Positions 1 through 10,019 of a stretch of DNA of 64,000 bases are shown one piece after another (the first letter of the stretch is position 1; each line of letters begins with the position of its first letter). The translations under genes and the position numbers were made by a program. The stretch spans positions 4,340,001 to 4,404,000 of the forward strand of contig JAPFFF010000006.1 in assembly GCA_039105265.1 (NCBI GenBank), read 5' to 3'. The stretch is from Tritrichomonas musculus (taxonomy: Eukaryota > Parabasalia > Tritrichomonadida > Tritrichomonadidae). The notes under the pieces are model-generated. The model worked only from the letters and a program-made list of their open reading frames with translations. It did no database searches and had not been told where the DNA came from.

Positions 1-564
1 CTTGACCCTGTGAAGAAAGAAGGAAAAGATCTCGTCGAAGTTTCAAAATGCGTTGAAAAGGACACGGTTACTGTTGAACCTGTACATTTAGTTTCTGATG
101 AATTTTGCTCTTATTTGAAAACAGTTTCCGGAAGCATACCCACTAGGATCGAACAAAGAATTAGAACCGAAATTGAAGCACCATTAAAAGAACTTCAAGC
201 CAAGTTTAAAGAATATTCAAAGATGAAGGCTGACCACAAAGACTTACATCTTCTTCTAAATTCAAACAAGCAAAAGCTTGAAAAGCTCCAGAAAGCAAAC
301 AAAGAAAAAGAAAAAGACAAGTTGGCTGAATATCAAAGAAAAGTTGATACAAAAACAGAATCATTGAATTCATTGGAAACTCAATTCATTAATGAGATCA
401 ACTTACAGTGGTCCAACAGGTTTTACAATATTCACAGACTTTATGTCAACTTTTCCAAAATCTTATTTGATTTCTTGACTTACACATGTGAGGAATCTCA
501 GAAGCTTCAAACAGCCCTCGGTGGTGATGTTCTTTCAAAGAATTATAGCCAAATTAATCAATAA
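1..564 (+). CDS. BAR-like coiled-coil protein, 3' part only
   Basis: The frame is open from the first base of the window to a TAA at 562-564, so this is the C-terminal 187 residues of a longer protein whose start lies outside. About residues 45-165 are strongly charged and predicted helical, with a coiled-coil pattern, followed by an aromatic-rich helix (around NRFYNIHRLYVNFSKILFDF). That arrangement of long helices ending in a conserved aromatic helix resembles the end of a BAR domain, the dimeric module that senses or bends membranes. The family call is an inference from composition and layout, and no single diagnostic motif was seen. The stop overlaps a TAAA, the form that polyadenylation signals take in trichomonads. 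A plain coiled-coil protein is the alternative. Confidence 0.6.
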   Translation, partial: LDPVKKEGKDLVEVSKCVEKDTVTVEPVHLVSDEFCSYLKTVSGSIPTRIEQRIRTEIEAPLKELQAKFKEYSKMKADHKDLHLLLNSNKQKLEKLQKANKEKEKDKLAEYQRKVDTKTESLNSLETQFINEINLQWSNRFYNIHRLYVNFSKILFDFLTYTCEESQKLQTALGGDVLSKNYSQINQ

Positions 565-1315
565 AGAAAGAGTTAATATTTTAATCTCATACTTTTTTTT
601 TTCAAGACGATAAATAATTTTCTAACAACATATCTATTAAATCAATAAAACTATATTTGTAGGATTATGGGCTTGTGCCAATAAATGGCGTTGTCCAAAA
701 TGGGAGTTGCCAAAAATTTATATTGAGTATTTCAATTTCTTTTTGATAGGTTTTTTATATTCCAATTCTCGAGATCGATAATCGATTCACTTTTTGATAT
801 CTATTAATGAAATATACATTGATACTGGAGAGTTTAAATATATAAATTGTATCAATTAAACTTTTTGATAAACACATAATCATTTTTTATATCACATTTC
901 ATATATGATATTATAATATTCTCGACATCAGATTTTGAAACTGATAATTAGATATCAAATGCAAAAAAATGACGTTTTTGATATCGATTCTCAAAATAAC
1001 AAGCAGACTATTTGCCAAAAGTTTTTGGATCAACTCATTTTTTTTTACTCATAATTATTTCAAACATCATATGCTAACCTCTACTAAATTATGCTAATGC
1101 ATTTGCAATTTCATAATATATAATATCGTAGCAAAAATATATTTAAAGATATTCAAAAAAATCAGAACTTATCAAAAAGTTCGTCAAATTTAATAAGTGA
1201 AGTGATAATATTAAAATAACGTACAATGCATGATAACATCAAAATTCAATAAAAATATTTTTCTCTATTTCATTTTTACAATATTTCTAACTATACAATT
1301 ATAAATTGGTAGAAA
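565..1315. other. AT-rich spacer with a degraded dispersed repeat
   Basis: No credible gene is present. The stretch holds a repeat related to the element at 57109-57578 (listed separately at 763-1004). The rest is low-complexity AT-rich sequence between two genes whose 3' ends face each other. Confidence 0.7.
763..1004 (-). mobile_element. Degraded copy of a hAT-like MITE family
   Basis: Read on the minus strand this segment matches the element at 57109-57578. Shared blocks include TTATTTTGAGAATCGATATC, the following CAAAAACGTCA, ATTATCAGTTT, ATGAAATGTGATATAAAAA, TTATCAAAAAGTTTAATTGA and the far end TCGATCTCGAGAAT. The 5' terminus (GCTTGTTATT on the minus strand) keeps part of the terminal inverted repeat. 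The other terminus is decayed, so no target duplication is visible. There is no coding capacity. Confidence 0.65.
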
Positions 1316-2200
1316 TCAAACACCTGATTTTTCAAAATCTTGAATTTCTTTCATCTGCTTATTCCTTAGCTCAATGAGCTTGTTACATTTTTGGAAATAC
1401 ATATGCCTTTTTTCAGTTAATGTTTGATTTAAGTTTTGTATTTCATCAAAAGCTTCTTGATTTTCTGGAGAGAGGTCTGGAACAATTTGCTCAAGTTCTT
1501 TTGCAAGTTGAGTTAATTTTGAATTTTTGTTTTCTGCTTTTGCACAATTTGCGAGTAGTTTACGAATATGGTCTTTTTGTTCTTCAATTTCGACCAATAT
1601 AGTTGATTTTTTAATTTCAGATATTTGTTCTTTAAGATTGCTTTGCTGACCTTTCGTCAATTTTAATCGATCTTTCATCATTTCTAGTTCATCACGTGAA
1701 GAATCCACTTCACATGATAACTTGATAACAGAGAACGAAGAGAGTTCTTGACGTAATTTTGTTATCTCTTCTGTATTTAAGTCACTTTGTTCTTGAAATT
1801 GGCCAATTGCAGCAGAAAACGTTCCTTCTCCTATTGCGGCGTTTAAAGATGGAACTTGTTCAGAAAAAACATATCGAGTATTGACAGCACATCGATTTTG
1901 GAATAGTAAACGATCTTTTAAACGTAAATATTGATTTCGCATTGGCATAACTTCAGTTTTTAAAGCGTGAATATCAGCTGCCAAAAGTTCGTACAAATGA
2001 TCGAGTTTACATTGATCGACTTCCTCCAATTGAATTGCTGGCTTTTTTGTTACTAATGATGGTAACATAGAGCCACTTTTTGATGGAGAAGCTTGATAAG
2101 TAGATTTTTGAGAGGTGCTATATCTCTGAGCGTTCTTCATTTCGGTGATAAAAGTTCCAGTAGGTCGTTCTGTGCGTTGAGAAAGAGGAGGTGCAATCAT
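1316..2200 (-). CDS. Coiled-coil protein, unknown function
   Basis: A 294-residue protein with a clear ATG start. The first ~55 residues are polar and rich in Ser, Thr and Pro, typical of a disordered tail. From about residue 60 to the end it is helical and charged, with heptad-like runs around 140-215 and 225-285 that suggest a coiled coil. No enzyme motif, signal peptide or membrane segment is seen. The general build is common in cytoskeletal or axonemal proteins of flagellates, but I recognise no specific family. The upstream region on the minus strand holds a Myb-like word, AACGGTTG, about 35 bases before the ATG, which may or may not be regulatory. Confidence 0.75.
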   Translation of the reverse strand: MIAPPLSQRTERPTGTFITEMKNAQRYSTSQKSTYQASPSKSGSMLPSLVTKKPAIQLEEVDQCKLDHLYELLAADIHALKTEVMPMRNQYLRLKDRLLFQNRCAVNTRYVFSEQVPSLNAAIGEGTFSAAIGQFQEQSDLNTEEITKLRQELSSFSVIKLSCEVDSSRDELEMMKDRLKLTKGQQSNLKEQISEIKKSTILVEIEEQKDHIRKLLANCAKAENKNSKLTQLAKELEQIVPDLSPENQEAFDEIQNLNQTLTEKRHMYFQKCNKLIELRNKQMKEIQDFEKSGV

Positions 2201-2270
2201 ATTATATTCTTAAATTTGCTGTTATAACAACCGTTTCAAAATTCATTAACGTATAGACTTTTTGAAAGAT

Positions 2271-2288
2271 AGGTTTTATATGATAATT
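2271..2288 (+). repeat. 18-bp direct repeat flanking foldback element (left)
   Basis: AGGTTTTATATGATAATT occurs here and again, identical, at 2636-2653, exactly outside the two ends of the inverted-repeat element. It could be a target-site duplication, unusually long for a eukaryotic DNA transposon. Confidence 0.75.
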
Positions 2289-2635
2289 GTTATACTAGAT
2301 ATTCCAACATTTTGTTCTCAAAAAGTGAATTTTATTAAAGGTCATAGAAAATATTGAATAAATCGCTCTTTTTTTATTCAAATTATTTTATTTTTACATA
2401 TTTTTTCCGCAGTCTACATACCCCTAGCGGGCGTCGAGCGACGACTAACGACGACGACCAGAGGGAGGAGTCGTTAGGAGGAGTCGAGACCCCGCGATTT
2501 GGGGTAAGACTCGGTAAAAATATGTAACCCAAATAATTTTGAATAAAAAAAATTATGATTTATTCAATATTTTCTATGTCTTTTATTAAAAATTCTAACT
2601 TTTTGAGAACAAAATGTTGGAATATCTAGTACAAC
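2289..2635. mobile_element. 347-bp foldback element with GC-rich apex
   Basis: The whole segment is one imperfect palindrome. The left arm starts GTTATACTAGATATTCCAAC and the right arm, reversed, starts GTTGTACTAGATATTCCAAC. The arms stay alignable for about 120 bp, through shared words such as TTTTGTTCTCAAAAAGT, CATAGAAAATATTGAATAAA and TTACATATTTTT. They enclose a roughly 105-bp core (about 2409-2515) that is strikingly GC-rich for this DNA. The core is itself partly self-complementary (AGTCT..ACCCC..GCGGG against its mirror) and is built of CGACGAC/GGAGGAGTCG-type words. There is no reading frame of note. It is flanked by an identical 18-bp direct repeat. It looks like a MITE or foldback transposon; a structured RNA locus is the alternative. 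Confidence 0.8.
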
Positions 2636-2653
2636 AGGTTTTATATGATAATT
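2636..2653 (+). repeat. 18-bp direct repeat flanking foldback element (right)
   Basis: Identical copy of the repeat at 2271-2288, directly abutting the right end of the palindromic element. Confidence 0.75.
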
Positions 2654-3612
2654 TTAATTCAATTTTCAAAAGTAAAAATTATCAAAAAATTGTAAATAAT
2701 TTTAAATATTTTCATTTAAAAATAAGATTTTGATCTAAACAAAATGAACGAATCACCAGCCCATTGGAATTCCTATTCCAAATTCTCTTTTTTTAGTTTT
2801 TGGTTCAATATTTTTGTCCAATAGTATTGAATCAATTCGAAAATTTCATATAATAGATTAACTAAATTGAATTAAACCAGAAAAGAAATATTATTTGATA
2901 ATATGCGCATCATCAATAATATTTTAAAAAAGAAAAAATGACAAGAAAAAATTTTTTTATATAAAAAATTTCACATACTTTCGCTTTGCTTTCAATTTTT
3001 ATTCACAATTACACATATTCATATCTTGGTAAAAAAACAAAAAATAACTTTATTTTATGAATATAATTATATAAAATTAAATTATATCAATTAGCAAAGA
3101 ATATATATAAAAACTAAAATATTTAATTCTAACTCCTCTTTTTTTTTATTTTTATTTCAATAATTGAAATAACTCTCACAAATTTATGATACTTTAAATC
3201 AATTTTTCGATGCTTTTCAATTTTTTTATCGAATTTTTTTCCATTTTGGTTAATTTCCAATATAATCGGATAAATTACTATATTCCTTATTTAGTTCGAA
3301 ATAAAAATTATGAATTGATATGAGATTCAATAAATTTCAATTTCAATTTAATTATTGAATAATTATCATTCAACTAAACTTTTTAAATCCTTTTTCAATT
3401 TATTTTGTTCATCTTAATTTGATTTTATCTCAATAAAATTACAACCACAACTTAAATTTTAGTTTTTTTATACCCCAATATATGAGTAGAAATTCATTAA
3501 TAATAAAAATTATTATAATCACATATTTTTTAAAAAGGAATAAGCCTTTTTATAAAATTCATTTTATTTACTTGAAAAAATTCATTTTGATTTTTTCGTT
3601 TTGGATTCATAT

Positions 3613-5466
3613 ATGACTAAAAACAATCAGGATTTAGAAGTACCTTTAACGTCATCATCAAATTTTGAAGATACTGGCAAAGCAAATTTAGAAGATTCAA
3701 CGAATCATCAAGAAGAAAAAAAAACAATCATAAATTCGGACGAAACAAACATCAAAGATAATTCAGAAAATGCAAATGAAGTTAATCCATCAGATTCAAT
3801 TAAAGCTGACTCAAAAAACGATGAAAATTATCGGCTTGCAGGAAGACCTCCTTTAACTACTCTTGTATTACTTGCAGTAGGACCTCTTATTTCACAACTT
3901 GTTTCATCATTATACGGAATAGTAACAACTATATGGGTTTCACGAGCCCTTGGCGAAATGGGAATGGCCGCTGTTTCACTTTTTACTAATATTGATAACG
4001 TTGGCCGTGCATTTGGCTATTTTATGAATTGCTCAGCTTCACAAAAAATAGCATCATTATTTGGACAGAAGAAAGCTAATGAGGCAGGACAAGTGATATG
4101 CGATTTATTCCGATGCAGCATAATTAGTGGAATGATTGTTCCAGCATTGCTGATACCAGTGGCGAAACCACTCGGAAAATGGTTTGGTGCAGATGATGAA
4201 ATTTTAAAGATGGGAGTTGATTACATCGTTGTTTTACTCAGCTGTTCAACTGTTTCAGTCTTATTCTTAATGTTTTGCGGCTGCCTTCAAGCTGAAGGCA
4301 GAACATTTTTTGTGAGTGTTGCACAAATTTCATCATTTGTTATGAATATGGCATTATTTTGCCCTCTATTTTTACTTGTTTTTCACATGGGAACGGGCGG
4401 AGCAGCGCTAGCTACGATATGTTCTGAAGCAATTCCAACAATTGTTATATTTTTCTTATATTTCTTTCAAAAAGATGAAGAAGCTGAAGAAGGAGAGCTT
4501 GAAGATATTCAAGAACCGATTCTCAATAATAATGATGAAGGCTCAAATTCCATCAAATTCCATCAAAAAGAAAAAACTCATAGAAAAAGTTGCAATCCGT
4601 TTAAAATTAAACTTGCTTGCAAACCTAAATTGAGTGGTTTATTTAAGAAATTTTCACCACATACTTGGCCAGCATTAAGTGTTGGTGTTTCTCAACTTGC
4701 GTCCAATTGTTCACGAAGTATTCCTTCCATATTACAGCGAAAGTTCATGGGAATGATTACCCAAAATTCAGATAAGACAAGCTTTACAGATGCAATGTCT
4801 GGATTTAATTGTGTCATTAGAATAGCCCAGTTTACAGATTCACTTCGACTTGCTATATCAATGTCATTGTTACCTACTTCTTCATATGCTTATTCAGCTT
4901 CACTTTATAAGCGATTTTTACTTTTAATTTTTCACGGATCATGGATAAATCTAGTTTGGGGCGGATTATCCTATGTTCTTATTTATACTTGCGCAAAACC
5001 AATAGCCATGATTTTTTCAAATGGTGAATCCTTCATCCGTGCGGCCGTTCCAATGATGAGAAATACAATTACAGAAGCCCCTATTTGCTGGGTGAGATAT
5101 ATTATTCAGACACTTTTGCAATCTTTGAGTTTTGGTGGAAGTGCAACAGTTTTTTCTGTTCTATCATATTTTGTTGTTAACATTGGAACTTATTGCCTTC
5201 TTTATTATACAGATAAGACAGATGTTCCACGAATGATGTATGCATATTCTATATCAGCAGCAATTTCAATTTTTATTGGTGCATTCTTTGTAATAAAACC
5301 AATTAGAACGATTTATCTAAAAATTAAAGAAAATAATGAAGAGAACAAGCAGATAAATTTATATGGAAATGCAGAAAAAGACTCATGTCAAACAACAGAA
5401 AATCATGTTTTTAAAGATCCTGCTAATGAAGATTCAAAGGAAACTAATGAAATTCCAGAATGTTAA
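3613..5466 (+). CDS. MATE family transporter
   Basis: A 617-residue multi-pass membrane protein of the MATE (multidrug and toxin extrusion) family. These are cation-coupled antiporters that move organic compounds across membranes. The first in-frame ATG is at 3613 (MTKNNQ); a further upstream TTG is not needed. Residues 1-70 form an acidic, Asn/Ser-rich cytoplasmic tail. After RLAGRPPLTTLVLLAVGPLISQ the pattern of about 12 hydrophobic helices begins, with the typical first helix (GPLISQLVSSLYGIVTTIWVSR, quoted in part). A hydrophilic loop near residues 285-355 separates the two halves, as is usual in MATE proteins. The C-terminus is again a polar tail. The stop is TAAA. Substrate is unknown. 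Confidence 0.9.
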   Translation: MTKNNQDLEVPLTSSSNFEDTGKANLEDSTNHQEEKKTIINSDETNIKDNSENANEVNPSDSIKADSKNDENYRLAGRPPLTTLVLLAVGPLISQLVSSLYGIVTTIWVSRALGEMGMAAVSLFTNIDNVGRAFGYFMNCSASQKIASLFGQKKANEAGQVICDLFRCSIISGMIVPALLIPVAKPLGKWFGADDEILKMGVDYIVVLLSCSTVSVLFLMFCGCLQAEGRTFFVSVAQISSFVMNMALFCPLFLLVFHMGTGGAALATICSEAIPTIVIFFLYFFQKDEEAEEGELEDIQEPILNNNDEGSNSIKFHQKEKTHRKSCNPFKIKLACKPKLSGLFKKFSPHTWPALSVGVSQLASNCSRSIPSILQRKFMGMITQNSDKTSFTDAMSGFNCVIRIAQFTDSLRLAISMSLLPTSSYAYSASLYKRFLLLIFHGSWINLVWGGLSYVLIYTCAKPIAMIFSNGESFIRAAVPMMRNTITEAPICWVRYIIQTLLQSLSFGGSATVFSVLSYFVVNIGTYCLLYYTDKTDVPRMMYAYSISAAISIFIGAFFVIKPIRTIYLKIKENNEENKQINLYGNAEKDSCQTTENHVFKDPANEDSKETNEIPEC

Positions 5467-5681
5467 ATTTATATTAAGAATAAAGATGTTTAGTTATAAT
5501 TCTTTTGAATATTTATTTTTAAGATAGAACAACATTCTAATATATTAAATGTTCTATCTGAAAAATAAATATTGGTTATGAATAAAATTTGTATGATAGA
5601 ATAATTTGAAAATTTGATTTCACAATAAACATAAGAGTATTAATTATATATTTTATGAGTTTAATATACAATAAAAACAGT

Positions 5682-7454
5682 TTATGAACAAATAAGAGAA
5701 TATCGAACATATAAATCTTCTGCTTCATTTAAAGCCGCAAGAAGAACTTTTGTGTCCCATTCATTTAAAGTTGACATAGTTAATGAACCAGTTTCTCTCC
5801 ATTTTTTAACATTATTTTTAGTCATTTGAAAGAGCCATCTCATTGATCTTTCTATTCTTTCTGTAGCATCAATTTTGAAAAAATTTCGAGTTCTCCTTAA
5901 ATCCAACTTAATAACTAAAGATTGAAGATTTTCATTTAAAGATGAAATTTTTTTCTTTTTCTTTTCTTTCTTTTTTTTCAATTTATTAATATTTTCTTGA
6001 ATGTCTTCAATTAAGTCTGTGAGTAGAATGATCTTAGGAGTTTTTATAATTGGCTTGCTTGTTTCAATTAATGATATTGATTCTGAAATCTGTGAAAGAC
6101 TATCGCTTTCTTTTTTCACCTGAATATTAAGTTGTTTCATCTCGCTGTCATTTTCAGCAATAGATGATAATATAGTTTTTATTTTTTGATCAATATTATT
6201 TCTTTCTTCATCAAATTCAGATTCATCAAATTCAATTTTATTTTCATTATTTTCTTTTCCTTTCTGTGTGTATTGTGAACATATATGACGAAGTTTCAAA
6301 GAGTCTAATCGTGCTCTTTGTATTTTGGTAATTAGTTCGTCTAATATTACTTCAGGGCCTGAAGTAGCAATTTCAGCATCAATTGCAATGATCTTTTCTA
6401 GTTTTTCAATTTGCTCTTTTTTTTCTTTTAAATTTTTTTCAACTTCTTCTTTTTGTTTTTGGATTTCCTTTTTGTTTTCTGAAATTGAATCACGCTCAAT
6501 TCTAATATCGAGTTCTTTGGAAATGGCCATATGGGATGAATTTTGCCTTTCGAGTTCTAGTTTTCTACGGCGCTCGGAAGCCTCTCTATATTGAAGTGCT
6601 TGATCTTGTATCGAATGAAGTAAAGAATCATTAACAGATGATCGTAAAGAAAGTAATTTTTGCATAACTTGGTGCTTTTCATCTTGGATTTGGTTTATTT
6701 TTTCGAGCAGACTTTTGATATTGTTTTCTGTCCTAAATTTTGTTAAAGAGAGTAATTGCTCATTTACCGAAAGCATAAAAGATTGGTGAAATTCTGCTTT
6801 GACAGATGAATCTGTATATGAATTATTTAATGCTTCATCGATTCGAGATCTAAGCATATATTGCTGCGAACGTACTGGAGAAAGAGATTCTGAAATCCGA
6901 AGCAATTCTTTTTGGTAATGAAATATTTTTGATCTCAAATCTTTGATATGCATTTTGACCATCGATAATTGCGATTCCATTTGTAAAACTGAATCAGTGA
7001 TCGAATTAGATGATTTTTTAAAAGAGAACGTTGAATTCGCCCATTCATTTGACTTTTCTAATCTTTTTGATTCATCTTCTAATTCTAATAAAATTAATTT
7101 TTGCTCAGAGATTTGTTTATCACTTTGAACCTTTTGCTGTTTAATCGTTTTTTGACTTTGTTGCAATTCGAAAAACTGCTTTTCGATTTTATTCTCTTCT
7201 TCTCTAAGACGATCTAATGCTTCTTTCATTGAGAAAGTAGTTTTTCTTTTTTCTTCTTTTAATTTTCTCTCAAAGTTACCTATTTTCGTTTCATATAATT
7301 TAACTTTCGTTGATTTTTTTCTAATCAATGATAATTGCGTACGATAAGAATCCATTTCTAAAAATTGAGAAACTGAATTTTGTTGATCTGAAGTTCGTGA
7401 TTTTAGTATATTGCGGCTTGATTCCAGTTCGGATAAATGGAGAGATGAATACAT
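5682..7454 (-). CDS. Long coiled-coil protein
   Basis: A 590-residue protein that is almost entirely charged helix: Lys, Glu, Gln and Ser dominate, and heptad-type patterns run from about residue 40 to 520. A Lys-rich block (KLKKKKEKKKKKISSL) lies near residue 495. The final ~70 residues change character to a compact, Trp-containing helical segment (around RSMRWLFQMTKNNVKKWRE). No catalytic motif, signal peptide or membrane helix is seen. Such proteins are usually structural parts of the cytoskeleton, flagellar apparatus or nuclear scaffold; which of these cannot be decided here. Confidence 0.75.
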   Translation of the reverse strand: MYSSLHLSELESSRNILKSRTSDQQNSVSQFLEMDSYRTQLSLIRKKSTKVKLYETKIGNFERKLKEEKRKTTFSMKEALDRLREEENKIEKQFFELQQSQKTIKQQKVQSDKQISEQKLILLELEDESKRLEKSNEWANSTFSFKKSSNSITDSVLQMESQLSMVKMHIKDLRSKIFHYQKELLRISESLSPVRSQQYMLRSRIDEALNNSYTDSSVKAEFHQSFMLSVNEQLLSLTKFRTENNIKSLLEKINQIQDEKHQVMQKLLSLRSSVNDSLLHSIQDQALQYREASERRRKLELERQNSSHMAISKELDIRIERDSISENKKEIQKQKEEVEKNLKEKKEQIEKLEKIIAIDAEIATSGPEVILDELITKIQRARLDSLKLRHICSQYTQKGKENNENKIEFDESEFDEERNNIDQKIKTILSSIAENDSEMKQLNIQVKKESDSLSQISESISLIETSKPIIKTPKIILLTDLIEDIQENINKLKKKKEKKKKKISSLNENLQSLVIKLDLRRTRNFFKIDATERIERSMRWLFQMTKNNVKKWRETGSLTMSTLNEWDTKVLLAALNEAEDLYVRYSLICS

Positions 7455-7563
7455 TTATCTGTACGTTAAGAGATTATTATCTAAGAAAAAATTGAATAAA
7501 ATTTTGATTGAAAATTTAATGAATATTTAATAAACGTTTATTTTTCATATAGAAATTTTCGAA

Positions 7564-7908
7564 ATGGCTAAAGTCGGAAGTCTTGGAGCAGGGACATTAT
7601 CGATCATAATTCTCGTAATTATTTTGATAATTTTCCTCATTCTTTACGTTTGCAAAATTCGAGGAATGAAATATGTTTTCTGGATTTATTTAGCTTTGCT
7701 CATTATTACAATCATTGTACTTTTTACTCTTCCTCTAGAAAAAGAGAGATTAGACACAGAAGAAAAAGGGTCTTATAACAAACAGTTTCCGCAACTTCTT
7801 TCATTTGGCATAGCAATATTTATTGGCTTGATTACTTCAATCGTTTTGTACTTCTATGTTGTTCTATTACACGAAGATATTGCGCTTGTTGTACCAAATT
7901 ACTCATGA
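7564..7908 (+). CDS. Small three-helix membrane protein
   Basis: A 114-residue protein with three hydrophobic segments at about residues 12-32, 36-57 and 78-101, separated by short charged loops (KIRGMK; KERLDTEEKGSYNKQ). The segment lengths fit transmembrane helices. A possible initiator word, TCATATA, lies about 15 bases before the ATG. It is transcribed divergently from the coiled-coil gene at 5682-7454, with only about 110 bases between the starts. I do not recognise the family, and no transport or enzyme motif is visible. Confidence 0.7.
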   Translation: MAKVGSLGAGTLSIIILVIILIIFLILYVCKIRGMKYVFWIYLALLIITIIVLFTLPLEKERLDTEEKGSYNKQFPQLLSFGIAIFIGLITSIVLYFYVVLLHEDIALVVPNYS

Positions 7909-8005
7909 AATCAAATGTATTATTAAAAATGTGTTCTTTTTTATAACGTTTTTTTTATATTCGCATATTTCAAGTTTTTTTTTACTAATATGTATATTAT
8001 TTAAG

Positions 8006-9205
8006 CTAATAATCTTCAAGCGATGCTTGACAACCTTCATCAATATCGTATAAGTTATTGAAGTCAATATCTTCCCCACATTCAAACCCTCTTGTTCCTT
8101 TTAAAATAGGTGATTCTATAGCAGAAAAACTTCTAGTTTTTGTATTATCAGGCTGATCTAAATAACGAGCTTTTAATTCGTCAGTAATCTCAACATCATC
8201 ATAAGGGACTTTTCTACTTTCATCATCAGATGATATAGAAGTAGAGATAAGTTCACCATGGTTATTATCTGACTCATTATCATTAGAATACTTTTCTGGA
8301 ATGAAAGGAATGTTCAGGATATCACTATCATTTGAATTCACGGGAAAAAAACCATTGTTTTCCGATGAAATCATTAATATTTCACCAGGAATCCTATCTT
8401 CCTCACTTGAAAAATGCGTTTTTTTCGTGGATCGAACCTTTTTCGCGTCTTCAATTAATGAAGTTATTGAATTTAAGTCAGATGTTTTCAAGTCAGATTT
8501 TGAATCAAAATTATAATCTGCCTCATTTGAATGCTTTGATTTTTTAAGAATTGGCCGCGCGGCATTATTGTTCATAAAATTCTCTAAATTAAATGCTGTC
8601 GCATGATTTACATTATAATAATTTGGCAAATCTCTTTCGTGCAGCAAAAAAGAGGAATTTGATGATGTAGTCGAAGCTTTTTGATTCGAAAAATCAATAG
8701 GAAGAGGAATTGAATCGTCAATTGGCAAAGGATCATTTCCACTAGTTTGAAAATTTTCAGATTGATTTTTATGAGGCTTTTTTCTCCTTATTATTTCTTC
8801 TTCAGGTTGTATTTTTTTTTTTATTGGGAAGGAATTTTTTTTTAATTCCGAATTTATTTCTTGGGAAATTGATTTAAGTGACTGATTTTTTATAATTATT
8901 TTTGTTAAATTGACTAGATGTGATTGCATCCTCTGGTGTATTTCTTTTATTTCATTAATATTAATAACTTCAACTTGGCCCCTATTATCTTCATCAAGAT
9001 CCGATGACAATTTGACTTCGCTAGATGTTTTTGGCTCTTTTGGCTGATTAATTTTCTTTTTTTTTTGAATTTTATTTTTACTATTATTTTTTTCTTTTGG
9101 CTTTTTTCTTTGCTGTTTTATTTTTCTCTGATTTTTGTCTACTTCCTCATCTTGGCTCTCTAAGCTTTTTTTAATTCTTTTAATTCTATCAATAACTTCA
9201 TCCAT
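8006..9205 (-). CDS. Low-complexity, largely disordered protein
   Basis: A 399-residue protein with an ATG start. Residues 1-60 are very basic (runs of Lys, Gln and Asn such as KQQRKKPKEKNNSKNK), which could serve nucleic-acid or microtubule binding. The rest is Ser/Asp/Asn-rich, with acidic patches and few hydrophobic stretches, so mostly disordered. No domain is recognised. Length and sustained coding composition argue that it is real; function is unknown. Confidence 0.65.
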   Translation of the reverse strand: MDEVIDRIKRIKKSLESQDEEVDKNQRKIKQQRKKPKEKNNSKNKIQKKKKINQPKEPKTSSEVKLSSDLDEDNRGQVEVININEIKEIHQRMQSHLVNLTKIIIKNQSLKSISQEINSELKKNSFPIKKKIQPEEEIIRRKKPHKNQSENFQTSGNDPLPIDDSIPLPIDFSNQKASTTSSNSSFLLHERDLPNYYNVNHATAFNLENFMNNNAARPILKKSKHSNEADYNFDSKSDLKTSDLNSITSLIEDAKKVRSTKKTHFSSEEDRIPGEILMISSENNGFFPVNSNDSDILNIPFIPEKYSNDNESDNNHGELISTSISSDDESRKVPYDDVEITDELKARYLDQPDNTKTRSFSAIESPILKGTRGFECGEDIDFNNLYDIDEGCQASLEDY

Positions 9206-10019
9206 ACTAATTTTCTAATAAATAAACGGCCTTATTATTTATATGACTTTTCAAAAAGTCTTGTGATTAACATTTGCTTTGATTCCCATGATGAGATTCT
9301 CATTTACTATTGATACAAATTACGAATGGATATGATTTCCTGATAATTTTTTTCTGATTCTTTTCAAATCAAATTCCGAAAATAAGAATAATTTTCTTAA
9401 ATTTTTAAAGAATACTTCACAGATGCTAATTTTCTTATATTTTTGAAAATGTTTAAGAGGAAAAAAATTCTTTAATTAATTATTCTTTCCTACATTTGCA
9501 TTTTTGATATGTTTAAAATAAATTTCAGAATTTTCACAATAAGTGTTCCAATTTTTCGCAATAGATTGAGAGATTTGAATTGTTAGAAATTTTGTGAACA
9601 TTCAATATTGAGAATGAAAACATTTTTTTTGTTTACTTTGAAAAGAAAATTTATTTCGAAACTTTTCCCCAAAATGCGAACTATTACAAATTTACAACGA
9701 ATAATCATCATAAAAAATAATACAGAATTTTTTGAGAAATTTACCAATGATCGTTTATCTTTTCGAATATATAGGGAATTTCATTCATATAGAATATAGC
9801 AATCTAAGAATAAGCACAAAAACTGTTATTATTGAATATTTTGTAAATAAGAACAAAAAATTCGATATATTATAAATTGAATTTAAAAAAGTACAAGTTT
9901 ACTATTTCCTAAATTCAAGAATTATTGTATAATTATAATTATTGATATTATTTTATAAATTATTAATTCATATCAAAATCTTTTATTCAATTTTTTAAAC
10001 CGACGAAATCAATCTTAAA
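9206..10019. other. AT-rich intergenic region
   Basis: An 814-bp spacer between divergent genes. A 63-codon frame at 9608-9799 has random-looking composition and is not credible. A short self-complementary word, GACTTTTCAAAAAGTC, lies at about 9245-9260. Nothing else was seen. Confidence 0.6.

Larger units (their letters stand above)
2201..3612. other. Gene-free spacer with a foldback element
   Basis: This 1.4-kb region separates divergently oriented genes. It contains the foldback element at 2289-2635. The remainder (2654-3580) is AT-rich low-complexity sequence without convincing reading frames. A possible initiator-like word, TCATTTTGATTTT, lies at 3582-3594, shortly before the MATE gene start. 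Confidence 0.7.

Noticed and set aside
2409-2515. GC-rich core as a bacterial or vector contaminant
   Set aside because: It is bounded symmetrically by AT-rich arms that belong to the same palindrome, and its two halves are partly complementary, so it is part of the element.
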